A DNA stretch of 64,000 nt from Sva-25 sp037385685 (GTDB lineage Bacteria; Pseudomonadota; Gammaproteobacteria; Chromatiales; Chromatiaceae): the NCBI GenBank assembly GCA_037385685.1, contig JARRMW010000002.1, positions 73,388-137,387 of the forward strand. The letters run 5' to 3'. Positions within the stretch are counted from its first letter, which is position 1; each line of letters opens with the position of its first letter. This document shows positions 7,893 to 16,539 of the stretch, piece by piece. Below the pieces are notes generated by a model. It made no database searches and was not told where the DNA came from. It was given only the letters and a program-made list of their open reading frames with translations. The position numbers and the translations under genes were made by a program.

Positions 7893-9176
7893 ATGGACAA
7901 AGCAGGCGCGCCAGAACTCCGCCACAAGATCATGGCAGGTTTCATCGGAAACGTCGTGGAGTGGTATGACTTCGCTCTCTACGGTTATCTGGCTGGCGTC
8001 ATCGCACCGATTTTCTTTCCAGCCAGCAGTCCCACTGCCGGATTGATTGCAACCTACGGGATCTTTGCGGCAGGGTTCCTGATGAGACCGGTCGGAGCAG
8101 CTGTCTTTGGCTGGTTTGGGGATCGTTACGGGCGCGCGCGTACGATGCAGATCTCTGTGGTCATGATGGCCCTGCCGACACTGCTTCTCGGACTATTGCC
8201 ATCCTACGCGACAGCGGGGATCCTGGCGCCGGTCTTGCTGGTACTGGTACGCCTGCTACAGGGACTCTCGGTGGGTGGAGAATTTTCCTCCTCTGCGACA
8301 TATCTGGTGGAGACTGCACCACAGAACAAGCGCGGACTAACAGGAAGCTGGGCCAATATCGGCTCCATGTCCGGTTCACTGCTGGGCGTCGGCGCTGCCG
8401 CCCTGGTGACCAATCTCTTTGATGCAGAAACACTGGCCGACTGGGCCTGGCGTTTGCCATTTCTGGGCGGCGCCCTGTTGGGCATGACTGCGATCTGGAT
8501 ACGTCATAACCTGCATAACTCGCAGCATTTCCGTGCCCATCATGCAGGGCGGGAAGAGACCTCTCCGCTGTTACAGGCATTTACGACAAACCGCCGGGAA
8601 ACCCTGCTGGCACTGGCATTCAGCGCCAGCTATGGCACCTGTTACTACATCGCGTTCGTTTACTTGCCGGAGTGGTTGTCGTCACAGGACATCATGGCCA
8701 GGGGCACCGCGCTGGCAATCAACACGGCAATGACTCTCCTGGTCATTCCTGTGATGCCCCTTGCAGCAGTTGTCGGCGACAAATGGATTCCTCGCAGGAC
8801 ATGGATCGCATTATCGATCCTTCTGCTGGCATTGAGTGCGTGGCCACTGCATGAGTGGATGCTGGCTTCCGGCGGCTCCACAGTATCTATCCTGACGACC
8901 CACCTCCTGACCTTCTTACTGCTGGCCGTTCCGTTGGGTTCGGGCCCTGCCCTGTTTGTCGAACTCTTTCCGGAGTGCGATCGCCTTTCTGGCTATTCAG
9001 TAGCCTTCAACGTGGGCTTGGGCATATTCGGAGGCCTGACGCCGATGATTGCGGCGAGCTTGATCGCAACAACCGGTCTTGCAACGGCCCCGGCGATTTA
9101 TATGGCCGTCGCAGCCTTTGCGGCCGTCGCCGCACTCATGATGATGCCTGACCGCAGCCGCGCACCCCTGCGTTGA
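7893..9176 (+). CDS. MFS transporter, metabolite:H+ symporter (MHS) type
   Basis: A 427-residue inner-membrane carrier with about 12 helices. The N-terminus (GNVVEWYDFALYGYLAGVI) and GDRYGRAR in the loop between helices 2 and 3 mark the MHS branch, which includes the proline/betaine carrier ProP and the ketoglutarate carrier KgtP. A long central loop follows helix 6. The substrate cannot be read from sequence, but an organic acid or compatible solute taken up with protons is usual for the branch. It stands alone, convergent with the DUF900 gene. A weak AGGAAAG lies about 10 bases before the start. Confidence 0.85.
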   Translation: MDKAGAPELRHKIMAGFIGNVVEWYDFALYGYLAGVIAPIFFPASSPTAGLIATYGIFAAGFLMRPVGAAVFGWFGDRYGRARTMQISVVMMALPTLLLGLLPSYATAGILAPVLLVLVRLLQGLSVGGEFSSSATYLVETAPQNKRGLTGSWANIGSMSGSLLGVGAAALVTNLFDAETLADWAWRLPFLGGALLGMTAIWIRHNLHNSQHFRAHHAGREETSPLLQAFTTNRRETLLALAFSASYGTCYYIAFVYLPEWLSSQDIMARGTALAINTAMTLLVIPVMPLAAVVGDKWIPRRTWIALSILLLALSAWPLHEWMLASGGSTVSILTTHLLTFLLLAVPLGSGPALFVELFPECDRLSGYSVAFNVGLGIFGGLTPMIAASLIATTGLATAPAIYMAVAAFAAVAALMMMPDRSRAPLR

Positions 9177-9278
9177 GAACGTCCCTGCAATCATGCTAAC
9201 GAGACCTCTCCGGAATCTCGTATCGAGTGAACAGCAAACATGACGTCAGCATTGATCACCTGTCAACTGCCTTTCAGA

Positions 9279-10538
9279 TCATTGTTCAGCCAGCTGTTCG
9301 ATTGCCTCGTTCGCACGTTGCGGATAATCAGGCCCAAATGTCCATGCACGACGTCCCTCGTCGTCCTCGAGTAGTTCCAGCCCGCGTTCTGAAGGTCTCG
9401 CCTGGTATAGCAACTGGATGAGCACATCGGTACTCACCCAGGGATGCCTGTACCAGAAGTCATGCGCCCCCCTCGCAAGACCCGGGATCATATCGGGATC
9501 GACCAGAAGCAGATCAAAAGCCATTTCACCAAAGGCTGCCCGAACAAGGCGGGTTTCCTCTTCGGTCAACTCTCCAGGTTCCGGCCGCCCGGCCCGCGAG
9601 ACCCCGTGATGGCGTGCGGCAAACGCAAGCACCGAATCATTCGGATTCAGGGCGAGTGTCACATGCTGGACCATGCCATCGTAGGTCGCCAGGTCACGGA
9701 GGAAAGTACTGAAATCGACATCCGGAGCAGCGAAATAGATCTCTCCAAGGCGAAACCGCTTCCTGAGGCTGTTTTCAGCCTCGTCGGCATGCCTGGCGCG
9801 TAATGCGGCGAGTGCAGGACTCAGTACCTGTGCGCCTGCACTGTAGGCCAACACATCGATGTAGCGCGCATTCGTGTGCTGCGCGAGAAGTTCAAGGAAC
9901 TCTCCGAAAACGGGAACTGTCCGGCGTGCGTTGTTGACGTCAACCGCGTAGCGAAGAAAACTGTCAGCCGACGGCCATGAAAAGAGCATGACAACGGAGT
10001 TACGCCCGGTGAAATGAGCATACTGTGCAGCCTGCGCGCTGGAACGATAAAAGCTGTTGTTCGCGCCATGCACATAGACAGTGATATCCGGATCGCGACT
10101 AAGCGCTAGCGCCGCGTTGACCTGGTCAAAAAAAGCTTTGGCCTCCGTCGTCAGCGACGCACCTTGTACAGAGGCCAGGGTTGCATCCTGGCTGGTTGCA
10201 AGGAGAGTCAAGGGTATGGCGAACTCCCTTTCTGCCGATGTTGAGGACGCATGAAGTTCTTCCGCAGATGACGCCTCGCCCCCCAGTCGAACGGTTGCGA
10301 AGCCAAGGCGAATTTTCCTGTCAAAAAGCGTGACATAAGGCCATCGGCCTGAATCAAAAGCAGGCAACCGGTTCGTGGCATAGGCGATCTGAACATCGGG
10401 TGACAGGGCCAGCTCCGGGTTTGCGGCAAAAGGATCACGCTGGCCCGAGCGCAGCAGTTCCGGTGTCGGCATCAAATAGACGGTGGACTGGCATGCGGTC
10501 AGCAAGAGAATTGTCGATAACAGAAAAAATCGGATCAC
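9279..10538 (-). CDS. DUF900-type alpha/beta hydrolase, predicted lipoprotein
   Basis: A 419-residue protein with a lipoprotein signal (LLLTAC, Cys16), so probably anchored to a membrane on the periplasmic side. The middle part fits the DUF900 alpha/beta hydrolase fold: VYVHGANNSF near residue 155 holds the oxyanion-region His-Gly, VVMLFSWPS follows, and YSAGAQ near 230 is the nucleophile elbow (serine). A late histidine (NPND...FAARHHG) suits the catalytic site. The substrate is unknown; relatives are poorly studied esterase-like proteins. It is a single gene with gaps on both sides. Confidence 0.75.
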   Translation of the reverse strand: MIRFFLLSTILLLTACQSTVYLMPTPELLRSGQRDPFAANPELALSPDVQIAYATNRLPAFDSGRWPYVTLFDRKIRLGFATVRLGGEASSAEELHASSTSAEREFAIPLTLLATSQDATLASVQGASLTTEAKAFFDQVNAALALSRDPDITVYVHGANNSFYRSSAQAAQYAHFTGRNSVVMLFSWPSADSFLRYAVDVNNARRTVPVFGEFLELLAQHTNARYIDVLAYSAGAQVLSPALAALRARHADEAENSLRKRFRLGEIYFAAPDVDFSTFLRDLATYDGMVQHVTLALNPNDSVLAFAARHHGVSRAGRPEPGELTEEETRLVRAAFGEMAFDLLLVDPDMIPGLARGAHDFWYRHPWVSTDVLIQLLYQARPSERGLELLEDDEGRRAWTFGPDYPQRANEAIEQLAEQ

Positions 10539-10983
10539 GGCGAGAAGAGGCCTTTAACGTCACTGGTTCTTCGGCAGAACATCTTCACGGTCGGCCTGGC
10601 GTAATCGAAAATATCGTTTACCAGGGAGCCCTGAAGCAGCCCAACACGTTACCAGTGTCCGGCAACCCGGGCAAGATCCTGCTGTCCCATGGGATTATAA
10701 CTGCCATTGACCCCCTGCAATGCAGTGCACGACGCCGTTCATGCGTCACCAAAGGCATCCTGGTCGATCGCTTCTCCTCCCCCATCGCGACACAAGGGGC
10801 AACCTGGCTGTAAAGCGCAAGTAAGGTCATGCTGTTGAACTGCGGTTATTGCCCCGAAGCGGAACGTCGGCGCATCCGGCAATAACCTGATACGTTATGA
10901 TCTGTTTCTCTGGCTGCAGTTGAATCAGATAATGACCTTTATAAAAGCCGACTCAAGCCAGGACGCTTTTTCAATCGAAGAAG
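10539..10983. other. Gap between DUF900 and EamA genes, holding one hairpin
   Basis: 445 bases between divergent genes. Its one clear structure is the palindrome at 10844-10887. I see no ORF with coding character. The distal part should hold the promoter of the EamA gene and the proximal part that of the DUF900 gene, but neither has a convincing -35/-10 pair. Confidence 0.45.
10844..10887. repeat. Perfect 10-bp inverted repeat upstream of the EamA gene
   Basis: GGTTATTGCC at 10844-10853 is exactly complementary to GGCAATAACC at 10878-10887, with 24 bases between. No T-run follows, so it is not a typical terminator. It could be an operator or a structured leader, about 97 bases before the EamA start. 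Confidence 0.5.
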
Positions 10984-11865
10984 GTGACCGCAATACTTCC
11001 AGATCATTACAAATCACCGGCAGTCATGACGTTTGTTCAGACATCCATTGCCATGATTGCATTTGCAGCCAATCCATTGCTCTGCAGACTTGCCTTGCGT
11101 GAGGAACAGATCGATGCTGCAAGTTTTGCAACTGTCAGAGTGATTTCCGGTGCTTTGGTTCTGGCACTTATCCTGCTGTTACAGAAAAATGTCGACTACC
11201 GCCCCAAAGCCAGCTGGTGGTCAACACTCATGCTGTTCACCTACATGGTACTGTTTTCGTTTGCCTACCTCACATTGAGTGCAGGCACGGGCACCCTGAT
11301 TCTGTTTGGGGCGGTACAACTGACAATGTTTATCACAGGGATACGACGGGGCGAGCAGTTCTCACTGATCTCGTGGGCCGGTCTCACGCTGGCTGTCGCC
11401 GGGCTGGTCTATCTCGTTTCACCCGGCGTGACAGCTCCCGACCCGGCAGGCGCTCTCATGATGACTATTGCCGGCATTGCATGGGGTGTCTACTCATTGC
11501 TGGGCAAGGCGTGTATCAACCCTCTGGCGGCAACTGCAAACAACTTTATTTATTCCGTACCACTGGTCATTGGTGTCAGTCTCCTGTTCCTGGGAGACCT
11601 GAATATCTCTCCGCAAGGCTTGATACTCGCGGCAGCTTCCGGGGCTATCGCATCCGGTCTTGGTTACACCATATGGTACGCAGCACTTCGTGAGCTCAAA
11701 CCCACCTCGGCAGCCACGGTTCAGCTTTCGGTGCCTGCGATCGCTGCATTTGGAGGCGTTCTGTTCCTCTCGGAACCGCTCTCACTGCGCCTCGTACTGG
11801 CGTCGATCGCCACACTGGGCGGAGTGGCAATTGTGTTGACCCAGAGAAATCAATCGCTGAAATAA
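10984..11865 (+). CDS. EamA/DMT-family transporter
   Basis: A 293-residue inner-membrane protein with ten predicted helices in two homologous EamA halves, the drug/metabolite transporter family that exports amino acids, nucleosides and similar small molecules. The second half carries IASGLGYTIWYAALRELKPTSAATVQLSVP, split here only in description: GLGYTIWYAALR then the P-T-SAA and L-S-VP turn typical of the family. The start is uncertain: GTG at 10984 with GAAGAAG directly upstream, or ATG at 11026 (MTFVQTS). The substrate is unknown. It is a single gene. Confidence 0.82.
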   Translation: MTAILPDHYKSPAVMTFVQTSIAMIAFAANPLLCRLALREEQIDAASFATVRVISGALVLALILLLQKNVDYRPKASWWSTLMLFTYMVLFSFAYLTLSAGTGTLILFGAVQLTMFITGIRRGEQFSLISWAGLTLAVAGLVYLVSPGVTAPDPAGALMMTIAGIAWGVYSLLGKACINPLAATANNFIYSVPLVIGVSLLFLGDLNISPQGLILAAASGAIASGLGYTIWYAALRELKPTSAATVQLSVPAIAAFGGVLFLSEPLSLRLVLASIATLGGVAIVLTQRNQSLK

Positions 11866-11979
11866 TCCCCCTGCGACACGGTGTGACAACCAAGGATGTC
11901 ATGCAGTGATGATGCATGCCTGTGCAGGTCGGGAGTCTGTTCAGGAGTAATTCAGTAACCGGTGTGCCTGTTCAGAATA

Positions 11980-13125
11980 TCAATCGAGACGTTTCTTGAA
12001 ACGTAATGAAGCAATCACAAGGCCAACCAGCATGAAACCCAGCAACCACAAGGCGTCATCCTGTATATCGGCAAGGGTCGCATCCCTGAGCACAACGCCG
12101 CGAATTCCACGCATGAAATGAGTAGCAGGCAGAATTTCGGCAATGTATTGGGCAGCTTCCGGCATTCCCTCGTACGGGAACATGAATCCGGAGAGGAGAA
12201 TGGATGGCATCAGGACAAAAACCGTCATCTGCATCGCCTGTAGCTGGCTTTTTGCAATCGTCGAGATCACAAGCCCGAGAGAGAGGCTTGCCCCGATGAA
12301 AAGCAATGTAATCCCGAACAAGTTCCACAGACCTCCGTTGATCGGCACGTTAAAAAGCAGGTGCCCAAGCCCGAGGATAATGGCGACCTGAACGAGGCCA
12401 ATAAAGATATATGGAACAATCTTTCCCAGCATGAGTTCGATGGGGCGTACAGGTGTCGTGATGAGCATTTCCATGTTGCCACGCTCCTGTTCACGCACGA
12501 TCGCAGCAGAAGTGAACATGATCATGGTCATGGTGAGAATCACACCCACGAGACCGGGAACGATGTTGATCTCGGAACGCTGTTCCGGATTGAAAAAGAG
12601 GCTGACCTCGAAAGTCGGGGTCTTGCGGTTGGTCGACTGTCGAAACAGTTCTGTCAGTGGCATGTTTCGCAATCCCTTGATCGCGGCCGCGATCATCGGA
12701 TCTGATCCATCGACAATCCAGTGAGCAACCGGGCGGCTGGTCTCCTCATCCGTTGCCGGCGGCGTTCCCATCCCGACTGCTCCACTGCGTACCAGCCGCT
12801 GGCTCACATCATGCGGGATCAGCAAGGCGGCCCGTACTCTCGAGCTCGTGATGGCATTCTGTGCCTCTTCGGCACTTGAGTAGTGCTCGGTGAATTCCAC
12901 TACCTGTGTTGCCCTGATTGTCTGCACGAGTATGCGGCTCAGTGCAGTATTACTCTCGTCAACAAGCGCAACGGGGATATCGCGAATATCAGTGTGGATC
13001 GCATAGCCGAAAAGTAACAACTGGATGAAGGGAATCATGACGACCATTCCGAAGGTCAACCTGTCACGACGAAGCTGTGTCAGTTCCTTCATCAGGATGG
13101 CCAGTATGCGGCGCAGGGAATTCAT
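11980..13125 (-). CDS. ABC-2 type export permease
   Basis: A 381-residue permease of the YbhS/YhhJ kind. One N-terminal helix (residues 25-45) is followed by a large periplasmic domain to about residue 175, then five helices. IVREQERGNMEMLITTP is the cytoplasmic coupling segment of ABC-2 exporters, and LSGFMFPYEGMPEAAQ the loop before the last helices. It overlaps the ATPase gene by 4 bases (ATGA) and is last in an HlyD-ATPase-permease operon. Systems of this layout export drugs or lipophilic compounds; E. coli ybh has two permeases, here only one, so it probably forms a homodimer. Confidence 0.85.
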   Translation of the reverse strand: MNSLRRILAILMKELTQLRRDRLTFGMVVMIPFIQLLLFGYAIHTDIRDIPVALVDESNTALSRILVQTIRATQVVEFTEHYSSAEEAQNAITSSRVRAALLIPHDVSQRLVRSGAVGMGTPPATDEETSRPVAHWIVDGSDPMIAAAIKGLRNMPLTELFRQSTNRKTPTFEVSLFFNPEQRSEINIVPGLVGVILTMTMIMFTSAAIVREQERGNMEMLITTPVRPIELMLGKIVPYIFIGLVQVAIILGLGHLLFNVPINGGLWNLFGITLLFIGASLSLGLVISTIAKSQLQAMQMTVFVLMPSILLSGFMFPYEGMPEAAQYIAEILPATHFMRGIRGVVLRDATLADIQDDALWLLGFMLVGLVIASLRFKKRLD

Positions 13126-14048
13126 TCTCGATGCCTCCCGGTACTCGTCACGAAGACATCCTCGAGACTCGGTCTGGCGCGGCGAATCTCTCTGGCATCA
13201 TTCAGCAGCGAATGCATCCTGAGCCATTGATCAGGCTCAGCGACACTGTCCGAGACAAGCACTCTCAGTCTCGCGCCAAGCTGTGCAGCAGAGACAACTT
13301 CGGGCAGTGAGATAAGTTCTTTTCTGAGCGTTCTCAGTCCCGTCCCTTCGATCTCGACAACGTTTACGCCCATCTCCTGCATGAGTTGCCGTGGTGTACC
13401 GTCGGCTCGCTTGACCCCGTTTTCAAGAATCGCAAGTCGGTGGCAGCGCTCGGCCTCGTCCATGTAATGGGTCGAGACAAGGATGGTCGCACCATCGTCA
13501 ACAAGGTCGAAAAGCTGTTCCCAGAATTGCCGACGGGTTTCGGGATCGACAGCCGCTGTCGGCTCATCAAGGAAGAGGAGCTTTGGCCGATGCAAGGTTG
13601 CTGCTGCCAGGGCGAGGCGCTGGCGTTCACCTCCGCTCATACTCCCGGCACGCTGCTCCGAGAATCTGTTGAGATCGTGAACGGCCAGCAGTTCATCAAT
13701 GCGCTGCCTGCATGCACGCGCTCCTATACCGTAGATACGTGCTACGAACTGCAGGTTTTCTCTGACAGTAAGGTCACCGTAGAGCGAGAAAACCTGTGTC
13801 ATATATCCGATAAGACGCTTGAGTTTCTCTGCATTACCCGGCAGCCTTGTCCCGAGAACTTCCACTTCACCGGCTGTCGGCGTGAGTAGCCCGGTCATCA
13901 TGCGCATCGACGTGGTCTTTCCACAACCATTGGGGCCAAGAAACCCGTAAATTATGCCTTTCTCGATGGAGAGATCCAGACTGTCGACGGCCAGCGTGTC
14001 TCCGAAACTCCGCGTCAAACCACGGGCTTCAACAATCCGTTCGGTCAC
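13122..14048 (-). CDS. ABC transporter ATPase of the export operon
   Basis: A 308-residue nucleotide-binding subunit. Walker A is GPNGCGKTTS near residue 40, the signature MSGGERQRLALAAA near 140, Walker B LLFLDEPTAAVD near 160 and the switch histidine STHYMDEAERC near 193. A C-terminal 90-residue domain follows, as in drug-export ATPases. It overlaps the HlyD gene upstream and the permease gene downstream by 4 bases each, so the three are translationally coupled. Confidence 0.9.
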   Translation of the reverse strand: MTERIVEARGLTRSFGDTLAVDSLDLSIEKGIIYGFLGPNGCGKTTSMRMMTGLLTPTAGEVEVLGTRLPGNAEKLKRLIGYMTQVFSLYGDLTVRENLQFVARIYGIGARACRQRIDELLAVHDLNRFSEQRAGSMSGGERQRLALAAATLHRPKLLFLDEPTAAVDPETRRQFWEQLFDLVDDGATILVSTHYMDEAERCHRLAILENGVKRADGTPRQLMQEMGVNVVEIEGTGLRTLRKELISLPEVVSAAQLGARLRVLVSDSVAEPDQWLRMHSLLNDAREIRRARPSLEDVFVTSTGRHRE

Positions 14049-15010
14049 GGCAAATGGACCTGCGCAGGAACGCCACTTGGCAGCCTTGCTGCTGACGAAG
14101 GCAGTTGAACTTCCGCGAGGTACATCAAACGGCTGCGGTTCTCGCGCGTCAGGCCATAATAGGGGGTGAATGCGGGTTCGGAACTGATCCAGCGAACCGT
14201 TCCATCGAAGACCTCGTCGATGCCATCCACGCTGACCTTTAGTGAATCACCCTCGGTAATGCTTACACGCCACGGCTCTGGTATGTAGACGCGAGCATAG
14301 GGAGCATCACCCGCAAGCAGAATTGCAACCGGGCTGCCGATCGTGACGCGTTCGCCGAGATTCCATGGCAGATTATCGAGAACCCCATCCTGTGAGGCAC
14401 GAATGGTCAGATCAGCCAGCAACTTCTCTTCGCTTGCGAGTACCGCTTTTGCTGCGTCGAGCTCAGACCGGGCCATTCGAAGGTCTTCCTCACGACTGCC
14501 ATTCTCCAGTTCCCGCAATTTTTCCTGTGCGCTTAGCAGGTTGGCTTTCGCCGCATCTCTTTTGGCCATTGCCAGGTCAAGCTGCGATTGACTGACTGCG
14601 CCACGTTCGACCAGGTCCTTGTCACGCGCATAGACTTTTTCGGTTTCCACGAGCTCCGCCCGGGCACCTGCGACATTCGCCCTGGCTGCAGCGACTTCCT
14701 CTTCCCTCGCACCGGCAAGCAACTTGTCAAGCTGTGCCCGGACGCGTGCCATTTCCGCCCTGGCCTTGTCGACCTTGGCCTTTTGCAGCCGGTCATCCAT
14801 TCGCAGGAGCACGGTGCCTTTTTTCACATAGGCGCCCTGGTTGACCGGCGTTTCAGTGATCACCTCGTTAACTGTTGCTGTATGTGCTACCCGGTCGCGC
14901 TCGAGGGTGCCAAGAGCAACATTGGTCTCTGAATCCGAACAGCCGGAAAGTGTACTCATCAGGGCGACAAGCAGGATGCTGGTCATACGACCGATATGGC
15001 GCTCATGCAT
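14045..15010 (-). CDS. HlyD-family periplasmic adaptor, predicted lipoprotein
   Basis: A 321-residue membrane-fusion protein of the YbhG type that links the inner-membrane exporter to an outer-membrane channel. A signal with lipobox LSGC precedes it; the likely start is the second Met (14986) although the frame opens at 15010. It has a split lipoyl domain (GAYVKKGTVLLRMD, and later DGVLDNLPWNLGERV) around a long alpha-helical hairpin rich in Ala, Glu and Lys (about residues 75-205), then a beta-barrel. It is the first gene of the export operon. No outer-membrane TolC gene is nearby. Confidence 0.87.
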   Translation of the reverse strand: MHERHIGRMTSILLVALMSTLSGCSDSETNVALGTLERDRVAHTATVNEVITETPVNQGAYVKKGTVLLRMDDRLQKAKVDKARAEMARVRAQLDKLLAGAREEEVAAARANVAGARAELVETEKVYARDKDLVERGAVSQSQLDLAMAKRDAAKANLLSAQEKLRELENGSREEDLRMARSELDAAKAVLASEEKLLADLTIRASQDGVLDNLPWNLGERVTIGSPVAILLAGDAPYARVYIPEPWRVSITEGDSLKVSVDGIDEVFDGTVRWISSEPAFTPYYGLTRENRSRLMYLAEVQLPSSAARLPSGVPAQVHLP

Positions 15011-15226
15011 GTGTATGCAATCCGTACAGTATGGTTGCGGGGAGAAGTTTCATTATAGCGCGTGTCTTCTTGCGCACCTGATGACAACAAGGATGAGGAA
15101 CCGATAAATGCACAATTTTGCGTGCTCCATAATCGTTAAGGGCTTTTTCAAGCCCGCCATGCTGGATAAGGATCTCAATACTCCAGATGACGTCCAACGG
15201 TATTTGGGATCACAGTTGCGCTAGCG

Positions 15227-15787
15227 TTATCCCCTGACTGAGCGGACTGTTGCAGAGAGCGGCTGGTGAGGAACAAGGCTGTTCGTGTGGATCACAACCC
15301 ACTTGTTGCATCCGTAATAGTTGATCTCCGGACTGACGCTCGGGAAACGTCCACAGTTGAAATAACGCCAGTAAAAACTGTTGTATCCGGTGCATAGACC
15401 ACTGGATTCATCGAGCAATGGACAGACCAGCCCGCCCGGGCGGCAGCAGTTCGAGCAGTCCCCGCAGGTGTCACCCGGCTTCCATTCAGGATTGAGAATC
15501 GTGACAGCAGGATCCGGTGCTTTGGAGGGAGGACTGGAGAGTGGAACAGAGAACATGAAGCCCCTGCTGTCTCGAACGATCAGGCCAAACAGACGGAGTG
15601 AATGCGGCAGCATGGCCACTCCCCTGTTCCAGTGCCTCCAGAATCGCCAGTCGTTGAAGAAATACCAGCTCATGAGTGGAGCAGTCAGGAATCCCCCGAC
15701 GACGGTGATGACGGAAAATCCGATATAGGCGATAAATAACAACCGGGCGAGAACCCAGCGGCTCTTCCGGATTGGAGATGCGGACAA
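15227..15787 (-). CDS. Membrane-anchored CxxCxxCC (YkgJ-like) protein
   Basis: About 186 residues if started at TTG 15787, which has AAAGGA 8 bases upstream; the open frame runs further 5' but the extra part looks non-coding and no ATG fits before the membrane helix. One or two N-terminal helices (about residues 14-40) are followed by a cysteine-rich tail: CGDCSNCCRPGG, CPLLD, LCTGY and NCGRFP. This order matches the putative zinc/iron-chelating domain of YkgJ proteins (CxxCxxCC then C..L, C..Y, C). Function unknown; metal binding at the membrane is inferred. It is a single gene between the export operon and the next small gene. Confidence 0.6.
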   Translation of the reverse strand: MSASPIRKSRWVLARLLFIAYIGFSVITVVGGFLTAPLMSWYFFNDWRFWRHWNRGVAMLPHSLRLFGLIVRDSRGFMFSVPLSSPPSKAPDPAVTILNPEWKPGDTCGDCSNCCRPGGLVCPLLDESSGLCTGYNSFYWRYFNCGRFPSVSPEINYYGCNKWVVIHTNSLVPHQPLSATVRSVRG

Positions 15788-15903
15788 AATTGAGTCCTTT
15801 CGTTTGTGACAGGATGCTTGCCCTGTCCGACAACGATTTGACGAAAAAATTCGCCCGGGACCGGATGACAGGTTTTCTGTGCTTGACGCGATCCCGGAAG
15901 AAA

Positions 15904-16272
15904 CTAGCGAATCGCCCTGCGCTCCTGAATGAGGTTCATGGTTGCGCTGAAAACATCCTGGTCCCTGTTTTCCGCGCGACGGCAAAAATCGACAACCTGC
16001 CGGACCATGCCTTCGCTTCCCGCGCCCCTGGTGACATCCTCACCGGTGGCAAGCGAGAGTGCGGAAACAAAACCCGCCATCCACTCCTGCAGGCGCATGT
16101 AAGCGAGAGCTCCCTCGTCTTCACCCTTTTCCCAGCGTTGCTCGGAGAGTGCGAGATAATCACAACTGCGCACGCCAAAGCCCTGGAGCGCGGGCGCCTC
16201 CTGCGCAGAAGAATTTATGTATAGGCCCATGAACCCAGTCAATGCAATTGCAACGAATATCCGGTGAATCAT
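15904..16272 (-). CDS. Small secreted protein, HdeA-like
   Basis: A 122-residue protein starting at ATG 16272; the frame runs 67 codons further upstream but that part looks random. Residues 1-23 form a signal peptide ending near SAQEAP. The mature part has one cysteine near the start (SCDYLAL) and one near the end (VDFCRR), probably a disulfide, around a helical middle (YMRLQEWMAGFVSALSL). This pattern recurs in small periplasmic proteins distantly like HdeA. Role unknown. It diverges from prk. Confidence 0.55.
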   Translation of the reverse strand: MIHRIFVAIALTGFMGLYINSSAQEAPALQGFGVRSCDYLALSEQRWEKGEDEGALAYMRLQEWMAGFVSALSLATGEDVTRGAGSEGMVRQVVDFCRRAENRDQDVFSATMNLIQERRAIR

Positions 16273-16425
16273 TATTTTTCTCAATAGTGACAATTGGTTA
16301 TCAAGATGTCTTAACAGCTGCCAACTTTTCATGGCAGTCAGCCTGGCTGATGTTGGCGCAGCATGAGACGATCCATTCATAACAGCCAAAAAGGATGAAT
16401 ATGATATAGTTTGCAGGTTAACAAG

Positions 16426-16463
16426 CACATTGAAAAGCCGAAGGTTTTTCAATGTGTTTTTTC
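16426..16463 (+). terminator. Terminator-like hairpin in front of prk
   Basis: CACATTGAAAAGCC (16426-16439) pairs with GGTTTTTCAATGTG (16443-16456) around a GAA loop, a 14-bp stem with one G-T pair, followed by TTTTTTC. It points in the plus direction but no plus-strand gene precedes it, so it may be an attenuator in the prk leader or end a short transcript. TATAGT at 16405-16410 could be the -10 of such a transcript. Confidence 0.65.
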
Positions 16464-16539
16464 TTTTCAGCAAACCGCGGTGTCGGGCGATCCAGGGATC
16501 ACGGCACCATTTAAAGGTTAACTTTCAAGGGGAGCAACC

